A DNA stretch of 64,000 nt from Evernia prunastri (Eukaryota; Ascomycota; Lecanoromycetes; Lecanorales; Parmeliaceae), in assembly GCA_003184365.1 (NCBI GenBank), contig NKYR01000005.1, positions 186,001 through 250,000 on the forward strand, in the 5' to 3' direction. The notes under the pieces were generated by a model. The model was not told the DNA's origin and made no database searches. It saw nothing but the letters and a program-made list of their open reading frames with translations. Made by a program: the position numbers and the translations under genes. Positions 1 to 11,545 of the stretch are shown piece by piece. Position 1 is the first letter of the stretch. Every line of letters starts with the position of its first letter.

Positions 1-469
1 CTGGTGGAGAATGTTCGTACATCTGGTGTATACGTCGTTGCCATTATGATCACGATACGGTTCTGACCGCTAATTCCCTAGATTTTGTTTGCCAATGCTT
101 ACTCTACGGAAGGCCTTTTGTATGCGCAGATTAGTCTGCATATGACTTGCATGGTCATAGAGCGCATTCTGTGCTTATTGTCAGCAATCTCCACCGGGCA
201 TTTACCTCAGATTGTACTCTATCTGTCCACAGCCGAAAGAGAATTCAAGCAACCGCTAATAAAGGTGTGCATACTCGATTACATGGCTAGTATGAGAAGC
301 TTAGTAAAAGTGGGAAATTGGCAATCCTTGGCAGGTTTGATCATGTACACTCTGGTACACTGCTGATAGTACTCCAGGGCCGGTTAGGGTGGGTGAGGGG
401 GGAAGGGAGGGGGTTGGTGCACCTCCTGCGCAAAAGCCTGGTCCCTGAGGACAGTTGAGCATGGTCACG

Positions 470-560
470 TTTAGTACCCGATATACTAATGATAGGAGCT
501 AGTTATACCTTGGCGGATAGCCTCACTAAAGAGTTCGAACGATGTCAGAGATTGGTTCAA
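470..560 (+). mobile_element. Possible Ty1/copia RNase H tail relic
   Basis: A short open stretch translates to VPDILMIGASYTLADSLTKEF, followed by a few more codons and a stop. The LADSLTK core resembles the conserved ADxLTK motif at the C-terminal end of RNase H in copia-type retrotransposons. Upstream the frame is closed by stops, so this would be a fragment only. The match is short and the call tentative. Confidence 0.3.
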
Positions 561-889
561 TGATTGAACAAGTTTCTACATAAGTTTGATAGTTATCGAG
601 GTCAAGATCACTAACGAGCTGACTGAATGATATCTCACCTCAAGCGAGAATAGGCGAAGATTTGTGATCGAATCCCCGTACTCAATTAGAGTTTGAAGAG
701 ATCTCAGGATCTCCCGCTAGTACGGCTATCCTCAGTCTAAAAAGCCGGGCCAGCCGAACTGCCAGTTTGTTGAGTTCTCATTACCCGCGAAATTGGCAAA
801 ATGTATTTTCTGCCTTAATCACAAAATAAAAGCGCACGCCAAATAGTTGAAGAGCTAAGATACGGCTTCAGATTCAGAATCCCGCCTCA

Positions 890-1395
890 GTGCAGTTTAG
901 GGCAAATTACTTATTCATACCTCGAAAGGTTGAATCCTTACAAATTTATACCCCAAATTACATTTTCATACCCCTTAGGGGTATGAATCGGTAAAACTAG
1001 AATCTGCTGGGGTATGAAGTTGTACTTTTTAGGGGCATTATCCTTAAAGAACTCGTTGAAAGATATTCTTCGGGAAGATTCTTCGGGGGGCACTCTAGAG
1101 GGTGAAGAAAAAGAAAAAAAAACCCCCTTTTATTGAGGCCCCTGAAGAACCCCCCCCCCCGGAAAAACCTCCCCGAAGAACCCCTTCGACAAAAATTCAT
1201 CAAAAGACCTGATTTGACTGTCAGTCATATCAAGACGTATTAAACAAGTTTTACATTTTTATATCCCATCAGAATTAGTCTTACCGATTTATATCCCTTA
1301 TTTTGATGAAGGGATATAAAAATGTAATTTGGGGTATGAATTTGTAAGGATTCAATCTTTCGGGGTATGATTCGGTAATTTGCCCGTGCAGTTTA
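890..1395. mobile_element. Mutator-type MITE (element 900-1385) with 10-bp target duplication
   Basis: A 486-bp element at 900-1385 begins GGGCAAATTAC and ends GTAATTTGCCC. The inverted repeats continue inward for more than 100 bp at roughly 80% identity, allowing one small insertion. Identical 10-bp sequences (gtgcagttta) at 890-899 and 1386-1395 flank it as a target-site duplication. Long inverted repeats with an 8-11 bp duplication are typical of non-autonomous Mutator-like elements. The interior holds short repeats of a GGGGTATGAA-like unit and a low-complexity A/G-rich and C-rich stretch, with no credible transposase. Confidence 0.8.
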
Positions 1396-1904
1396 TTTCC
1401 CGAACTTTACCTTACCTACCTTATCTTAAAGTGTAAATCTTTGGGATCGCTTGGCAATACAATAGTCGCCACAATTTCATGAATCTACAGTAGCGGAGAA
1501 CGGAGATGTTGCAGGCAGGCTGTATTGGAGAGATTTCTTCTGCTCAGACCGCCAAATACATGCATGTTCACCTCTCTTCCGGGAAAGATACCACCGCGAT
1601 GGAGACACGGTCTGCCCTACACTTGGTTCGACAGATTCAATTGCCCAGTGAGAACTGAACCATGCTGACATGCATGCATCCTTGCGTTGATTAAGTCCGT
1701 ATCCAGAGGCAAGCGAGGATGCTGACGTGTGATGCTTTGACCGCTTCTTTAGCCCACTCTACTGTTGCTCGGGGCCTTGAAACTTCGAGCGTGAAACACG
1801 ACTTTCTCGACAACGAAGCCGCCAAACACTTTCAAGGTCTTAGGATCGGTTCTACAAGTCCAACCTTCTGTATTCAGGATCCAAAGCGAAGTGCCAGTTC
1901 GAAT
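1396..1904. other. Intergenic stretch upstream of the first UstYa-like gene
   Basis: The reading frame of the first UstYa-like exon stays open back to an ATG at 1719, so translation could start there. I prefer the ATG at 1905, because family members have short cytoplasmic N-termini. No other feature is seen. Confidence 0.4.
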
Positions 1905-3025
1905 ATGCATCCTATTTACTTGGGAGCGTCAGCTTCAGCTTCCTCTTCCCATCTTCTCAAAGAAGAGGAGGCCTTGGGAACCTGTCAAACCGGCCAGGAG
2001 GATCGAAATCATGCCCAGCAGATGCCCAAACAAAGCCACTCTCGATGCTGCGCTTATCGATATCTCTGCAGCTGGTCCGTAATACACGTGTGTCTCATCG
2101 TATCCTATACTACTCTCTGTTTCGTTGCGCTTTCCAGACTCTTGTCCAGCAGGCCAAATGCTGCGGATTGTCACTGCAAGCAAAGCGAGTTCGCTCCTGC
2201 GGATGTGCTGTTGTGTCTGAAGTAGACCCATCCTTTAGTTCTATACGCCCGCTGACCTGGTGGTATAGCTCCAATGAATGACGCGGTAAAGCTACAAGTG
2301 CAGACTGTCCATAACTCAGTCAATGCGACCAGCAAATATAAAGGCCCCCCTACCTCAGAAGTAGATCGCGAGTGGAGGAAGCTTTTTGAAAGTAAGGCAA
2401 TCTACCGTCCCGCAACCACGTGAATAGACCACAAGGCATGGATAATGCATATTCTGATTACTCTAGACAACAACCTTCGAGTCAGCGCGGAAGAGATGGA
2501 AAGACTGAACCGTACGTCAGTAAAGTTGAATGATGGCTCAGGGGATTTCTTAGTGACCCCCGACGTGAGTGCAGCTTAGGCTGCCACCCACAGATCCAGC
2601 TGACAGGAGGGAGACATATCATCAACTGCATTGTCTGTGGTACATCTTTCAGACCGCGCATCCAGAGGCCTACGATATCCATCCAAACATTGTGTCCGTC
2701 AGCGACCACGTTGACCACTGCATCGATAGCATCCGTATAGTAAGTACTGTCCGCTTTGGATGATATTCCGCAAATACTAACCCGGTTCCTACAGTTCATA
2801 CAGTGCCACGCAACTACGAGCGTCCAGACTTATTCTTGGATCCCAGAGCTCCGTATTCCCTGGGCCAATTTTGAGGTTCCCAATGTATGTGTTGACTGGG
2901 AAGCCTATGATGGATGGGTGAAAGGCCACTCGGTCGATGAGTATGAGCCGGGACTTCTCATGCACCCAGACCTCGGTCCATCTTTTCCGGATGGCAAGCC
3001 CGAACATCCTCATCACTCTAGATAG
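1905..3025 (+). CDS. UstYa/DUF3328-family oxidase-like protein (five exons)
   Basis: Exons are about 1905-2214, 2269-2391, 2467-2564, 2614-2739 and 2795-3025, all in phase, giving roughly 295 aa. The first junction is uncertain: exon 1 could instead end at 2169. The fourth exon uses an unusual GAG acceptor. A membrane segment rich in V/I/L/F lies about 60 residues from the start. The family motif KYKGPPTSEVDREW follows. Both metal-site motifs are present: HQLHC in the fourth exon and HVDHC about 37 residues later, followed by the typical C-terminal Cys/Trp region. UstYa-type proteins oxidise or cyclise ribosomal peptides (ustiloxin, cyclochlorotine) and act in other fungal metabolite clusters. 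A second family member follows at 3651. No precursor-peptide gene with repeated Kex2 sites was found nearby, so the substrate is unknown. Confidence 0.8.
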
Positions 3026-3650
3026 ATTACGATTTCCGTAGCGCATTCCAAACCAAGGCCCAGACCACTTTCTGTACTTCGATATTGATGGATCACGGAT
3101 GTAGATCATAATGCCTTGCAATTTTTGAATGGCTCGGCTTATCCTTCCCAGAAAATAGGTTACTCCACATCTCAGATGGGGGTTATGAGTTGACTGGTGG
3201 TCTTTCCGATTTCCGACAGTAGACCCTCTCACCTTGCTAGGTTCGTTGTGTCCAGCGCATTCATAAGCCTACATAGACGACCAGACTCTAGCTACTTCCA
3301 TGACTATCATTTTTGACGACCCTCACCGCTTCCAGTCCCGGCATGGAATCAACGACGCAGGTGAGATGTATGGATGTGAAGGGTATATGCAGCTTACACA
3401 CTACTCCACATCTGATTGGTAATCAGCTTGTGTACCCTCAAGGAAGCAAGCGAGATTTTACCCTGTCTTGGCAAAGTCAAGCTCCTCATTCCCGCTCTCA
3501 ACATTGATCAGTCATGACTAGTCTAAATATCTTCCGTAGGATTACTCGTACCTCAATTGCTGACATCCATACATCCCCTCAAGCTACCTTGTGGAATATT
3601 TCCAAATCTCTAAGCCACAATAACAAACTCTCGGTGCAACATTTGAATTC
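3026..3650. other. Intergenic region between the two UstYa-like genes
   Basis: About 620 bp with only short open frames that match nothing I recognise. It presumably holds the terminator of the first gene and the promoter of the second. Confidence 0.4.
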
Positions 3651-4521
3651 ATGAAAATGACACTCGCTTTCTGGAAAAATACAACAAACTGGGGTTACAA
3701 ACCCGTGAGCTTCGACACAGACGAAGAAAGCACCCAATCCGAGAAAGAGCCGCGGCCCAAAACTCTACGATCGAGCCAGCATGCAACTTTTCTCATCGTA
3801 CTTGCAAGTCTTCTGATAGTGGCAGCGCTCGCTTTCAGAATCGGCGTGGTAATCGGGCAGCAAGATAACCAGAACAACTTAAATATGCACGGTCTTCTCG
3901 GTCAGTGTCAGCCCTCTGGCTTCGAGGCCCAGTCTTGCTGACGGCCACAGCGCCGCCCGGAAACATCGAGACGGAGTTCATCTACAACGAAACCTTTACG
4001 CACGGCTTCGACGACCCTGCCGCCGGTCCGGCATGGCACGCCCTCGATCCCAACGGCGGAAAGATCCTGCACCCTTACCTGGCGGAGAACGAAACTGTAA
4101 TCAGCGCATTCCACCAGGTAAGCAAAAGAGAGAAGAAAGAAAGAAAGAAGAAAATACCAAAACACCGCAGTCTTCAGAACCGCTCCAGCTAGGCCCTTTT
4201 GAACGCAGACCGCGTGGCTGACGTCGCGTGCGGGCGCAGATGCACTGCCTGTACGTGCTCCGCCTCGCCTTCTACCACGCCCTGGACGGCACCTTCGACT
4301 ACGACAGCCGCAATTCAGGCGACTGGCACGCCGGGAACTGCTTCGACTACCTCCGGCAGTCCATCATGTGCGCCGCCGACACGAACCTCGAGCACTCGAG
4401 CGCCGAGGGCCATCATTTGTGGAACGGCACGCATTCCTGCCGCGATTGGGATGCCGTCGTCCGCTTCGAGCTCGAATGGGCGCCCGGCGGGCCGAGGAAT
4501 TCGAAAGGTGGGGGCGCTTGA
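3651..4521 (+). CDS. Second UstYa/DUF3328-family protein (three exons)
   Basis: Exons 3651-3900, 3951-4117 and 4240-4521 join in phase to 232 aa. Both introns have a branch-like CTGAC close to the acceptor. Residues ~50-70 form one membrane segment (LIVLASLLIVAALAF). The lumenal part carries glycosylation-type NET sites. The first metal motif, HQMHC, is split by the second intron between Gln and Met. The second motif reads HAGNCFDYLRQ, so the second His of the usual HxxHC is Asn. The C-terminal CRDW block is typical of the family. As for its upstream neighbour, a role in peptide or metabolite oxidation is inferred from the family; the substrate is unknown and the Asn may reduce activity. Confidence 0.82.
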
Positions 4522-5397
4522 GTCTGCGTGCCTCTTGTGATCGTTGTTTCGGCTGAGGAAAGTTAGGGAGGTCGGGGGTTGCTGTATATGTACGTGGCTA
4601 TTTGGAGCTTTTTCGAGCCTCGTCACTGATCTTCAGCATTCTAAGTTCTTTCTTTGTTCCTCGTCGAAACCAACGCTGTCATTTTCGTTTATCAGCTTTT
4701 AGGAGAGTAGTCGGCGAGGGAGGGAGCAGCTCATAGGCCCAAGCGAGAGTGTCAACGGGTTTGTCAACTCACTAGTTTTCTCTCAAAATTTTACATATTC
4801 CGCTCCCCAAAAGATACCCTCCTCATCTCCGCTCTCCATATCCTAGAAAATAAAACAATTCATGCATTTCAAACACCTCACCCAGATTGCGCTCGCACTT
4901 GACCATCAACCGTACATTCCTCATCCGTCATACTACACCGTCGCCCTGATCAAAGCGGAATAACGGCAGGTAATGCAACATGTCGAAAGAGGATAGTACA
5001 GGTAAAAGTTTATAAGATCCCTAGCGGTTGATTACCTATATCCGAATCAGGGGACTTCTAGTCCGATTCTTGGCGCTTTATTAGTATTGCTGACAGCTTG
5101 CTCATTCAACTTATTGAATTCGACCCTGGAAACTCTGGCAATTAGAGCAGTGACATATTTAGGAAGACGACTTCACGTTCCGTATCGATGGTTCATTCAT
5201 CCGACTTTATCGTTTAGCTATGGAACAAGAGGTGTGTGCCGCCATGGAACGAAAGGGCGGCACGTTCCCTTGTCTTTAAAACATCCTTCCCAGGTCCTCT
5301 TCACTGGGCCTTAAGATCCCGCCGAAGGTCGAGGCTACGTTCATCAATGCATGCTGAAAAGAAAAGAAATCTTGTCCAGAATCCTCGTGCGACATTC
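4522..5397. other. Intergenic, no gene seen
   Basis: About 875 bp downstream of the second UstYa-like gene and downstream of the reverse-strand sulfite pump. The two genes converge here. Open frames are short and not recognisable. Confidence 0.4.
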
Positions 5398-7070
5398 TCA
5401 TGCATCCTTCTCGTCTTCAGGGACATCTTCCCTCCTGCTCAGATTTTGCAGACAAGGTGCGAAGAAAAGTTCGCCCGTCAGAGAATGCCGAAGAGTATTA
5501 GCTGCTACAACGATCCAAAGTATGATGACGGCGATTGACAGTATCTACTAACAGATCAGCATAATGTGGCAGATGACGGGCGCGTGCTAATGAACACGTA
5601 CGGTGCCAAGGACTGAAAAGAACCTTGAAGGGATCTCCTTTCCGAACTGATTGGTAGCCAGCGTGAAAACACCAATCGGAAAGGTGAACCCCCACCAGCC
5701 CATGTTGAACGGAAATTTGGATCGAGTGATTGATGCAAGAGCGAAGAATAACCAAACTAGGCCAAATCCCCACATTACCAAAGCAACAAGTACTCCCGCC
5801 ACATAGAAGATATCGCCAGCATTGAGTATCAGTGTTCCGGTCTTAGGAAATGTTTTCATGGCTACAGCGCCGAGTTGCATGATTCCGAAAGCTCCTACAA
5901 AACGATCTCGAGTGAGCATATTCTTCTAAGGCCGTCAACCTGAGAAAAAGGGCCAAGCCTGGTGGACTGAACAAGGGATTCTGTTCTCAAGACAGGCTGT
6001 ACAGTTGGATTCGTAATACAATCTGGTGTAAGGAACGCATCTGGCATTTACATACCTTGACCAAGAGGACCTAGGGGAAGGAAGACCGAGACAATGACTT
6101 CCCGAGGCGGTAACTTGTGCATTGTCAAGCGCTGGAAGTACAATACTAGCGTGAACATCGCCAGAGGTACCCCTGTCCCCCAGAGAATGTAGCTGATCGT
6201 CAATGTCCACAGAGCATGTTGGGGATTGGGGAGCACGTCCGCTACGATACCCCCTGAGGCGGCAGCGACAATCGTACTGACAATCGGCAACAGCCATGCA
6301 GCCGTCATTGTGGATAGCTGAGTCTCGTGCAGCGTCATCCTGGACGTTCGTTGTTACTTAGCAGTAAGATCGTACCTTGATGCTTCTGCATTGGGTTCAT
6401 TAGGAAAACTAACAGAACGAAAGGTAAATAGAAGCAAATTGCCACTGCAATGACCGCATCTATCCACCACAATGCCCAAGCGAAGGTGATTGTCCAAGGA
6501 CCCCATGCCGGCACGCATACGAAGACCACCATGTTGACGATAGTGGCTAGACCCATTGGAAAAGTGCCAAGAAACAGGGATTGCGTAGGATGTCGAATCA
6601 TCACTCCCCAAATCTCTGGATAGAGTACATATCTCAAAATCGATGCCAAAGTGAAACTCACGAAGAGAAAGACATTGAGCCCAAACACTACGATAGATAT
6701 CCAGTAGAGCCATATTCCATTGTACGGCAGATTGTGGAGTAGAATCGAGACTATGCCAGTGCCCATGATAATCGAGAACCATCTGAGAAGGTCAATGTTC
6801 AATGAAAATTTAGGGACAGGTGTTTCCTCACGAAGGCGTGAAGTTTCGAATCAGCTTGCGCCATCCGTGATATTCAAACGACTTTGTTTGTTGCCCTTGC
6901 CCTTTTCCAGGCTCAGGATCAGCATTCACATCATGGAGACCCGTCCCTAGGTTGGCGGATTGCCTTTCGTCCGCACGATCGTGCATTTGAATGCTATCCG
7001 GGCCGCCGCTGGGGGTTGGAGCCATGTTATTGAGTTCGTGGTATCTGGCAAGTCGATCAATGTACGCCAA
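5398..7070 (-). CDS. SSU1: SSU1-like sulfite efflux pump (TDT family)
   Basis: Reverse-strand exons: 6832-7070 (start at 7070, or at the internal ATG 7025), 6376-6782, about 6056-6338, 5602-5894 and 5398-5544. The product has ten or so hydrophobic segments and the family signatures WFSIIMGTGIVS near the start, TAAWLLPIVS in the middle and GELFFAPCL at the C-terminus. Members of this tellurite/dicarboxylate family export sulfite through the plasma membrane and protect against sulfur stress. The junction between exons 2 and 3 (6320-6376) cannot be closed in frame with a normal GT-AG intron in my reading. A one-base error, an unusual splice or a real frameshift is possible; all other junctions fit. 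Confidence 0.82.
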
Positions 7071-7202
7071 AAGTCAAATTTGCACTTATTCGGCCCTTTT
7101 TTTGCTTTCTCAGCGTCTTCGCCCTTTGAGGGGTTCTATGTCATGGTTCTTTGAGTAATACCCAGAATTGGTGATGCTGAACAGAGCCTCGAGGGCGCGC
7201 GC

Positions 7203-9984
7203 GTGGCGCGGCAACCGCAAGCGCTTACAATGATCTTCATGCATTCTGCATCCAAGGCAGCACCCTCCAGCAAGATGACCGGTCCATCACCGGGTCTCCA
7301 TGATGCCGGCAGCTCATCGTCTTCATTTCCAAGTCACGCCATGGCAGAAGACATCGAAGATTATGAGGAAGCCGATCTGAGCCTCGACAATGCTCTGCTA
7401 GCTGATGATCCTTTGATAGGCAATGGGAAAGCCCCGTAAGTTCAGCCTTGCTTCACCTTCGCTATCGAGGTTGACATTTAATAGAAGAAGTTTCAAACGC
7501 AAACGAAAGCTAGCCACTGGCTTTGCCCTTCCCAAATTCCTCTCGCAGCCTTCCAACCAGTCCTCCCGAAGCGCCAGCCCGCATGCTCTGCCGGCTGCAC
7601 CTTTACCAACCGCAAGAAGTCGCAGACTGCGAGAGCTTTCTTCGAACAATGACTCGGACGTCTCGCTTACTGTTGGCAACAGTCATGCAGGAGACGGATT
7701 CGCTTTCAGCGATAGCAAGGATGGATCAGCCTTGGACTGGTACACTGAAGGTCCCGGACGGCGAGTAGGCTACGATGATCTGACCGCGATCGACTGGATT
7801 TTTGAATACACAAAGGAGCGCCAGCGACTACGGTACCTCTATTCTAGCGCAACCGGGCTATTTAGTTATGTGCAGCAGATGCTCGATGCCAGTCAGATAT
7901 GGATAATCCTGATAGCAACAGGGGTCGCATCCGGTGTTCTTGCTGCTGGGATTGATGTTGCCAGCGATTGGCTTGCCGATCTCAAAACAGGATATTGTCG
8001 TACTGGCGAGGGAGGAGGCGGCTTCTACTTGAATAGAGGGTTTTGCTGTTGGGGACATGAATCTCTGGCTCAGTGCCAGGGCTGGACCTCATGGAGCGCA
8101 GCACTGAATTTGCGGTCAGCTGCGGGATCTTTCGTCGTCGAGTACGTCTTCTACATCTTATATTCCATACTTTTCGCGTTTTGTGCCAGCGTCCTGGTCC
8201 AGAAATTCGCGCCATACGCCAAGCATAGCGGAATCCCTGAGATAAAGACCGTTCTCGGTGGGTTTGTCATTCGCCGTTTCATGGGAGGCTGGACTTTGAT
8301 CGTCAAGTCTCTTGGCTTGTGTCTGGCAGTGGCATCCGGGCTATGGTTGGGAAAGGAAGGACCCTTAGTCCATGTAGCATGCTGTTGCGCAAACCTCTTA
8401 ATGAAGCTCTCACCAAGTTTGAACGACAACGAAGCACGAAAACGCGAGGTCCTCTCCGCTGCCGCAGCGGCCGGCATTTCAGTAGCTTTCGGATCGCCCA
8501 TCGGAGGCGTCTTGTTCAGCTTGGAGCAGCTGTCTTATTACTTTCCTGACAAGACTATGTGGCAGAGTTTCGTCTGCGCTATGGTGGCAGCCGTGACGTT
8601 GCAAGCATTTAATCCATTCCGAACAGGAAAGCTCGTCCTCTATCAGGTCACCTACAGTAGCGGATGGCATGGCTTTGAGATCATTCCATTCGCCATCCTT
8701 GGCATCATAGGAGGCTTATACGGCGGAATTTTCATCAAGATGAACATGAAAATTGCGAAGTTGAGGAAAAGATCCCGATGGGCAAGTACGCCCATCCTCG
8801 AGGTTTTAGCCGTCGCCCTTCTGACCGCGGTGGTCAATTTTCCTAACAAATTTATGAGAGCTCAGTCATCCGAGCTGGTGTATACCCTCTTTGCAGAGTG
8901 CGCAAACTTAACCGACGATCAACTGGGTATTTGTAAAACTGGCGCTGCGAATGCGGGCGTCATCGTGCTGTTGATCGAAGCATCCGTCGTTGGATTCCTA
9001 CTGGCCTCGTTGTCGTTTGGCTTACAGATCCCCGCTGGTATTATCTTGCCTTCAATGGCTATTGGAGCTCTCTATGGTCGCGCCGTTGGAATTATTGTTC
9101 AAGTTTGGCAAGGCAATCATTCCAATGCATTGATATTCACAACCTGCGAGCCTGATATACCTTGTATCACGCCGGGGACGTATGCGATCATTGGCGCAGC
9201 TGCGGCTCTTGCTGGAGTGACGCGGATGACGGTCTCAATTGTAGTTATCATGTTTGAGCTCACAGGCGCCTTGACGTACGTCTTGCCTATTATGATCGCA
9301 GTCATGATAAGCAAGTGGGTAGGAGATGCCTTTGGCAGACGCGGTATTTACGAGACCTGGATCCATTTTAACGAATACCCTTTCTTGGACAACAGAGATG
9401 AGTCAACGGTTCCAGATGTCCCCATCTCACAGATTATGACGCAGATGAAAGATCTTTCCGTTCTTACCGCTACAGGAAATACGATCCAGTCTATCCACGA
9501 CATGCTCGTCGCTCAACCGTATCGAGGATTCCCAATCGTCAGCGAGGCTACGAATAATATCTTACTAGGCTATATATCTCGCACCGAACTCATCTATGCG
9601 ATCAGACTTGCCGCCGCAGAGCCTCGAAAATTGCCGCCATCAACCGAGGTCTTCTTCTCCCACCAGCCTAGTGCGGATACCTCGACGACGTTAGACTTGC
9701 GACCCTGGATGGATCAAACGCCAATTACACTCAATGGCAAGACCAGTCTCCAACTGACACTCAGCATGTTCTCGAAGCTTGGCTTACGTTACGTCTTGTT
9801 TTGCGACAGAGGCGCCCTTGAAGGTCTTCTCACTAAGAAAGACATCTGGTACGTGCTGGATAGCGCCGAAGAAGGATCACATAAGATGGGAGGTGGTGCG
9901 CTCAGAGAGGAGCAAGGAGGGGAATCTAGAGGTCTACTGAATAGGGATGACAGCGACGGAGATATCCCGGAGGACGAACGATGA
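7203..9984 (+). CDS. CLC-family chloride channel/transporter with CBS domains
   Basis: Two exons, 7203-7435 and 7485-9984, give about 910 aa; starts at 7230 and 7275 are also in frame. A hydrophilic N-terminus of about 200 residues precedes the CLC core. Core motifs are HSGIPEIK (selectivity Ser), GKEGP (gating Glu), GSPIGGVLFSLEQ and IPAGIILPSMAIGALYGR. Two CBS domains occupy the last ~250 residues (around QIMTQMKDLSVLTATGN and GLLTKKDIWYVLD). Eukaryotic relatives sit in endomembranes and handle chloride and pH. The residue after SLE is Gln where exchangers carry the proton Glu (SLEE), which suggests altered or absent proton coupling. This may be a trait of a fungal subclade rather than of this gene alone. 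Confidence 0.92.
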
Positions 9985-10698
9985 ATGCTCTCGGTACGGC
10001 GTCTGTCCAGAGCGGAGGTAGCATTGTGGTTGGAGTACCAGGCCACCTGGGACGAACCGATCGCGGGCGAGGCGTCCCGCCATTGATTCGCAAGACAAGT
10101 TGCGATCATCCTGCTCGTTCCCGGCTATGGATCCTAAAATCTAGTTGATGGAAGCCGGCTGCAATGTTGAGTTGGTTGCGTTTTTCTGAACCAAGACATT
10201 GTGTAGCTCATCCTGAGCTTACGGCACAATCCATTTCAGCAGGGAAACGGTAAATTCCAAGCCATTTGACGTTTAACAAGAGTTCGAGCTCCTGGACAGC
10301 GTGCTCTAAGATCTTGAGATGTCGGGCAGTCTTCGGGGATGCAGCCTTAATGAAACGAGGATTTTACGATGATCTCGTGTACTATGAAAATAGGAGGAAT
10401 TTGTATATTGTACGTTGGGGCAAGGATAGACATGATACCCAATAGATGATGAATAATAGCTGGGATTTCTCAGGCCACATTCCTCAAATGTAGTCGGTTC
10501 TTGCTTTCGGTAATCAAGGACCATGAGCCCAATCACACAGCGAAGTCCATCCCTTCGCCATTTGAAACCTTGACATCCTTCACTCCATACAGCCAGCTTC
10601 GAAGCTTCGCGACAGCAAGTTCTAACCAAATTTCCATACTTATGAGGCCAAAACGCCCGTAGCCCCTGGCTATTAAGCCCCCACCCCTTTCCCAAATC
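9985..10698. other. Intergenic between convergent genes
   Basis: About 710 bp between the 3' ends of the CLC gene and the reverse-strand CTK3-like gene. I see no additional gene. Confidence 0.4.
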
Positions 10699-11545
10699 TC
10701 ACTCCACCTCGCCCGCTACCCTCCTCTCCACCGCATCTTCCTCGGCAACCCCCCAATCATCCTCCCCAATCTCGCTCGCCTCATCCCACAGCCTCTCGAA
10801 CTCCCCATCCCCATCCTCTCCCACCGCCCATATACTCTCCCTCAACCGCTTGTGCCTCTCCCTGTCCTCCTCGATCCGCTGCTCAATCTGCCTCTTGTCC
10901 AGCCGCTTGGCGGGATGCGCGTTCGTGACGTCCGGCGGGGGGTTTTGGGAGTTTGGCGAGATGGGGCTGAGTGCGGAGTGGGTGTCTTTGGTCACGTCGT
11001 CGCGTTCGGCCAGGCCGGCTTCAATCTCGAGGACGGTGTCGGGGAGGAGTACGGACTTTTGCTGGAGGCCTGCTAGGACCTGCTCGTCCCCTCGGTGTTA
11101 GGAGCTGTCTTTTTTGCATCTAGACGTGAGAGAATGTAGACCTCACCCTCCGCACAACCTTCACATTCGCCGCCCCGGACCCATCGCTGGGCGCAACAGC
11201 GTCCACGACACGCAGTATGTCCCTCTGCATCATGCGGACGAAATCGAGGTGGTTTTCGCGCTGGGACATGTCGCAAAGGTGTTCGATGAAGTACATTATG
11301 TTGGCGCGATTATTCATGGAATTCTGGCAGCCCGTCAATCAGCTCTCCAGACTTTAGGAGATGAAGAACAGAAAGCTAGACCTACATACTCGTTCGAGCT
11401 GCTCCAAGATGCATGAATGCAGGTCCTCGTCCATGTCCCTGTATTTGAGGGCATAGTGGGCGGCTTTCTGGGAGGAGTTGACGGAGGCGTTGAGGTGTTG
11501 CAGTTGAGAGGTGAAGCGCATGCGGACTTCGAAAGGGTCGGCCAT
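10699..11545 (-). CDS. CTK3: CTD kinase subunit gamma (Ctk3-like)
   Basis: Three reverse-strand exons, 11390-11545, 11147-11323 and 10699-11079, join in phase to 237 aa. The N-terminal ~130 residues form the CTD-interaction-like helical domain, with strongly family-like stretches such as MADPFEVRMRFTSQLQHL, AAHYALKYRDMDEDLHSC and MNNRANIMYFIEHLC. The C-terminal part is charged, with a basic helix (KRLDKRQIEQRIEEDRERH) and an acidic tail. Ctk3 is the small subunit of CTDK-I, which phosphorylates Ser2 of the RNA polymerase II tail. Introns are 66-67 nt. Confidence 0.88.

Noticed and set aside
400..420. G-rich run resembling telomeric sequence
   Set aside because: It is irregular and has no tandem TTAGGG array, so it is not a telomere.
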